From: Anaerolinea sp.
GTDB lineage: Bacteria; Chloroflexota; Anaerolineae; Aggregatilineales; UBA2796
Assembly: GCA_014879835.1 (NCBI GenBank)
Contig: JACSRJ010000239.1
Coordinates: 1 to 50,111, forward strand
Reading direction: 5' to 3'
DNA length: 50,111 bases
Part shown: positions 46,972-50,111 of the stretch, piece after piece
Layout of the letters: every line of letters starts with the position of its first letter
Position numbering within the stretch: position 1 is the first letter of the stretch
Translations under genes and position numbers: made by a program
Notes under the pieces: generated by a model
What the model saw: the letters and a program-made list of their open reading frames with translations, nothing else
Database searches by the model: none
Told to the model about the DNA's origin: nothing

Positions 46972-48828
46972 ATGACCACAACCGCTCACAGCCAAACTTA
47001 TGAATTTCGGGCTGAGGTGCAGCAGCTTCTGCATATCTTGGCCCACGCCCTTTATACAGACCGTGAAATCTTCATTCGTGAACTGGTCTCCAACGCTTCT
47101 GACGCCTTAAATCGACTTCAGTTTGAACAATTGACCAATCAGGCGGTGCTTGATCCTTCGGCCTCGCTGGAGATTCGGATCAAGGTCGATAAGGATGCCA
47201 AAACCCTGACCATCAGCGACACCGGGATCGGTATGAACCGCGACGAGATGATCGAGAATTTGGGCACGATTGCCCATTCCGGGGCTATGTCCTTCCTGAA
47301 GGCCCTGCGTGAAAAAGGCAACACCAACACCGAGATCATCGGGCAGTTTGGGGTCGGCTTCTATTCGGTCTTTATGGTTGCGGACAAAGTGTCCGTAACC
47401 TCGCGTTCCTTCCGTGCCGATGATCAGGCAGTGACGTGGACAAGCGATGGCGGCGGCACATACCTCATTGAGGAAGCTGACAAAAGCAGCCGGGGCACGG
47501 ATATTGTGATCCACCTCAAAGAGGATGCCGACGAGTTTTTGACCGATTACCGGGTAGAGCAGGTGATCAAAAAGCACTCCAACTATGTGGCCTTCCCGAT
47601 CCATGTGGGCGATAAAGTGGCCAATGCTCAAACCGCTCTGTGGCGGCGCTCCAAAGGTGAGGTAAAGGAGGAGGAGTACCAGAACTTCTACCAGCAGCTC
47701 ACCTATGACTTTGGCAAGCCCATGCTGTCCGTCCACTTCTCAGCCGATGCGCCAGTGCAGTTCTACAGTTTGCTGTATGTGCCCTCAAAACTGGATCGGG
47801 GGCTGCTCTCGGCTGATCATCAAGGCGGGCCGCGCCTGTATGCCCGCAAAGTCCTGATTCAAGAGCACGCCAAAGACCTGCTGCCAGAATGGATGCGTTT
47901 TCTGACCGGGATTGTGGACTCTGAAGATTTGCCCCTAAATATCTCCCGCGAGACGGTGCAAAGCAACCGGATCATGGCCCGGCTTAAAGCCACCGTGAGC
48001 AGTAAAGTGATTGGTGAGTTGGAGTCCTTCGCTGAAAGAGACCCAGAAGCCTACATCACCTTCTGGAACGAGTTTGGGCGGATGATCAAAGAAGGGGTGA
48101 TCACCGATGGCTCACATAAAGAGCGGTTAGCCAAACTGCTGCGCTTCCACAGTTCACGCAGTCCTGAAGGGTGGGTTTCACTGGCTGAATATGTAAGCCA
48201 CATGGTGGAAAGGCAGAAGGACATTTATTACCTCTTTGGGGATGACCTCAAGACCCTTGCCCACAGCCCCCATCTGGAAGTATTTAAGGCGCGGGGCATT
48301 GAAGTCCTGCTGCTGAGCGAACCCATTGACGGCTTCCTTGTGAATGCGCTGGGCGTTTTTGATGAGAAGAAACTACACAATGGCGCTGACGCCGAACTGG
48401 AACTGCCTGAAGCGCCTCAGAATCCCGATCAGCCTGCGGCTGAGCCAGTCGCTGAGAGCAGCCTCAATACTTTAATTGAGCGCATCAAGGAAGTTTTGGG
48501 TGAACGGGTTCAGGATGTACGCGAGTCCAAAGTCCTAACCGAAAGCCCGGCGCGTCTGAGCGCATCGGATCAGGGGTTTGGGGCCGATATGGCCCGGGTC
48601 TACAAGTTGCTGGATCAGGAGTTTGATCTGCCTAAGCGTATTTTGGAGATCAACCCCCGCCATCCCTTGATCCATAACCTCGCTGCGATGGGTGAGAATC
48701 CGGTGGCCAAAGCGGTGATTGAGCAGCTTTTTGAGAGCGCCCTCCTGATCGAAGGCATTCATCCCAACCCGGTGGAAATGGTGGGACGGATTCAGGCGAT
48801 CATGGAAGCCGCTACCCGCACCCGGTAA
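46972..48828 (+). CDS. htpG: Hsp90 chaperone HtpG
   Basis: ATP-dependent cytosolic chaperone of 618 aa, the usual bacterial length. GHKL ATP-binding motifs: LVSNASDALNRLQF, ISDTGIGMNRDEM and GQFGVGFYSVFMV near the N-terminus. The middle-domain FPIHVG and NISRETVQSN (catalytic Arg loop) are present, followed by a C-terminal dimerisation domain. The ribosome-binding site AAAGGTGAT lies 8 bases before the ATG. The gene is alone, with a stem-loop after it. Confidence 0.95.
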   Translation: MTTTAHSQTYEFRAEVQQLLHILAHALYTDREIFIRELVSNASDALNRLQFEQLTNQAVLDPSASLEIRIKVDKDAKTLTISDTGIGMNRDEMIENLGTIAHSGAMSFLKALREKGNTNTEIIGQFGVGFYSVFMVADKVSVTSRSFRADDQAVTWTSDGGGTYLIEEADKSSRGTDIVIHLKEDADEFLTDYRVEQVIKKHSNYVAFPIHVGDKVANAQTALWRRSKGEVKEEEYQNFYQQLTYDFGKPMLSVHFSADAPVQFYSLLYVPSKLDRGLLSADHQGGPRLYARKVLIQEHAKDLLPEWMRFLTGIVDSEDLPLNISRETVQSNRIMARLKATVSSKVIGELESFAERDPEAYITFWNEFGRMIKEGVITDGSHKERLAKLLRFHSSRSPEGWVSLAEYVSHMVERQKDIYYLFGDDLKTLAHSPHLEVFKARGIEVLLLSEPIDGFLVNALGVFDEKKLHNGADAELELPEAPQNPDQPAAEPVAESSLNTLIERIKEVLGERVQDVRESKVLTESPARLSASDQGFGADMARVYKLLDQEFDLPKRILEINPRHPLIHNLAAMGENPVAKAVIEQLFESALLIEGIHPNPVEMVGRIQAIMEAATRTR

Positions 48829-48841
48829 AACATCTCGTCGA

Positions 48842-48890
48842 AGGAGTATTGCCCCTCATTGACTCCCGCAGGGTCAGTGAGGGACCTCCT
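48842..48890 (+). terminator. Long stem-loop after htpG
   Basis: CCCTCATTGAC (48853-48863) / GTCAGTGAGGG (48873-48883, one T-G pair) with a 9-base loop, extended by outer AGGAG/CTCCT (48842-48846, 48886-48890). It lies between convergent htpG and mtnA. No T-run follows, so termination is likely but not certain. The rest of the 230-base gap shows no gene. Confidence 0.5.
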
Positions 48891-49058
48891 CACAAAATCC
48901 ATTCTGCTAGGGCAGTTCTACGTGGTTGACCGGTTGTTTACTCCCACAGTCCGGGCGACCATGCGGGGTAGCTCCTCCCAAACGCCTCAATGGGACGAAG
49001 ACTGCCCCATCCGCCACCTACGTCCGCGTTGAAGGGGCGAATGAGTCCACGCCGTAAC

Positions 49059-50092
49059 CTACTTCTTCCGCTTGAGAATCTGGGGCAGATTCTCTTTGAA
49101 GGGTGGTGCGATCACCCCAAACTCGGTGATGATCCCGGCGATATACTTCTGCGGAGTGATGTCAAAGGACGGGTTGCGCACCGGAAAGTGATCCGGGATG
49201 AGGGCACTGCCGTAGGGTTTGCGCACCTCATCTGGAGAACGCTCCTCAATCGGAATTTGTTCGCCCGTGGCCGTCTCAAGGTCAATGGTGCTGCTGGGCG
49301 CGACCACGTAAAAGGGCACCCGATTCTCCTTGGCCAGCACAGCCAGCATATAGGTACCCACTTTGTTAGCGGTATCACCGTTTAGGGCCACCCGATCTGC
49401 CCCTACCAAAACAATATCCACTTCCCCTTTGCGCATGTAGTATCCCGCCGCGGAGTCTGGGATGATCTCAAAGGGAATGTGCAGTTGATCTAACTCCCAC
49501 GCGGTCAGGCGTGCGCCTTGCATCCGCGGCCGAGTCTCTGTAAGCAGGCAGCGAACGCTCTTTTTGGCTTCGTGAGCAGCCCGTATGACGCCAAGGGCAG
49601 TCCCATAATCAACCGTGGCAAGTGCCCCCGTGTTGCAGTGGTGCAGCACACAAAAGCCATCATTGATCAGGGCGGCACCATGTTTACCCATTCGCTGATT
49701 GAGTGCTACATCCTCATCGGCGATGCGCTGCGCCTCCGCCAAGAGGGCATCCCGAATCTCTTTGACGCTGCTGTAAACATCATCACGGGCAACCTTCATC
49801 ATGCGGTTGATGCCCCACGCAAGATTCACCGCAGTGGGTCGGGACTTATTGAGGATCAGCCCCGCTACTTCCAAAAACTCGATTAAGCCCCCCATATCCA
49901 TAGAGGGACTCTGGTAGGCCGCTAAGGCCATGCCAAAGGCACCGGCCGCACCAATGGCGGGCGCACCCCGCACCACCATATCATGAATTGCTTGGGCAAC
50001 GTCGCGGTAGTCATCATATTCGATATGGGTCAATGTCCATGGGAGCTGGCGCTGGTCGATCATCCGCACCCGTCCCTGATGCCATTCAACGG
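49059..50092 (-). CDS. mtnA: S-methyl-5-thioribose-1-phosphate isomerase, 5' end missing
   Basis: Methionine salvage: isomerises methylthioribose-1-phosphate to the ribulose form. VVRGAPAIGAAGAFG, the active-site region LLTETRPRMQGARLTAWEL, LVGADRVALNGDTANKVGT and the ending TEFGVIAPPF are clear. A GTG at 50069 could look like the start. However, the frame stays open upstream and encodes AVEWHQGRVRMIDQRQLP, which matches the conserved N-terminus of MtnA. The gene is therefore cut by the contig end, and the first few residues are lost where the adapter begins. Confidence 0.93.
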
Positions 50093-50111
50093 CTGTCTCT
50101 TATACACATCT
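50093..50111 (+). other. Nextera transposon-end adapter (sequencing artefact)
   Basis: The last 19 bases, CTGTCTCTTATACACATCT, are identical to the reverse of the Tn5 mosaic end used in Nextera libraries (established knowledge). They interrupt the conserved mtnA coding sequence at the contig end, so they are untrimmed adapter and not genome. Confidence 0.97.

Overview
The window is a contig end from a bacterium that most resembles the Chloroflexota (Anaerolineae-type). The evidence is moderately GC-rich DNA, a Thermus/Chloroflexus-type isocitrate dehydrogenase, a ScyD/ScyE-family secreted protein, a SpoIIIAA/Ycf45-like ATPase, a divergent Lgt-like membrane protein, many short GC-rich extragenic palindromes, and no LPS-type genes. 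The phylum is an inference from gene content. Almost all DNA is coding. I see no rRNA, tRNA, CRISPR array, transposase or phage gene. The last 19 bases (50093-50111) match the Nextera transposon-end adapter and are not genomic.

Layout. 1-1123: end of an ABC importer (permease tail and ATPase). 1136-5489: leftward genes for a cytochrome c lipoprotein, a ScyD/ScyE-like protein, an unknown exported protein and a coclaurine-N-methyltransferase/CFA-like methyltransferase. 5655-9010: icd, a carbon-nitrogen hydrolase and an Lgt-like protein. 9159-13834: a rightward signalling cluster (membrane GAF-SpoIIE phosphatase, BMP-family lipoprotein, RsbW-like kinase, RsbV-like STAS protein). 13935-18161: a MocR-type regulator with a possibly leaderless transcript, a CHAD protein, a PHP phosphoesterase and an HtpX-like protease. 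18261-23629: divergent topA and glgP. 23760-28024: a leftward fabI / 3-methyladenine glycosylase / short Hsp70 operon and an aldo/keto reductase. 28256-32171: gltX, then hemL with a double-GNAT protein.

32210-36981 is the most interesting part. A near-consensus sigma-A promoter is followed directly by a DtxR/IdeR-like operator. The operon encodes a TroA-type metal-binding protein, an ATPase and two permeases. The second permease carries a six-cysteine insertion between two membrane segments and a C-terminal winged-helix domain. A tRNA 2'-phosphotransferase (kptA) gene follows 8 bases later. 37263-42657: an overlapping operon of a LolD-like ATPase, a two-unit FtsX permease, an SDR and an MFS exporter. 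43008-50092: a possible 28-residue peptide, aroB, the SpoIIIAA-like ATPase, a GNAT-like protein, htpG, and mtnA cut by the contig end.

Working together: the metal-uptake operon looks like a complete high-affinity Mn/Zn/Fe importer with built-in regulation. The phosphatase/kinase/STAS trio forms a partner-switching pathway whose target lies outside the window. Several leftward groups overlap by 1-4 bases or sit a few bases apart, as expected for translationally coupled operons.
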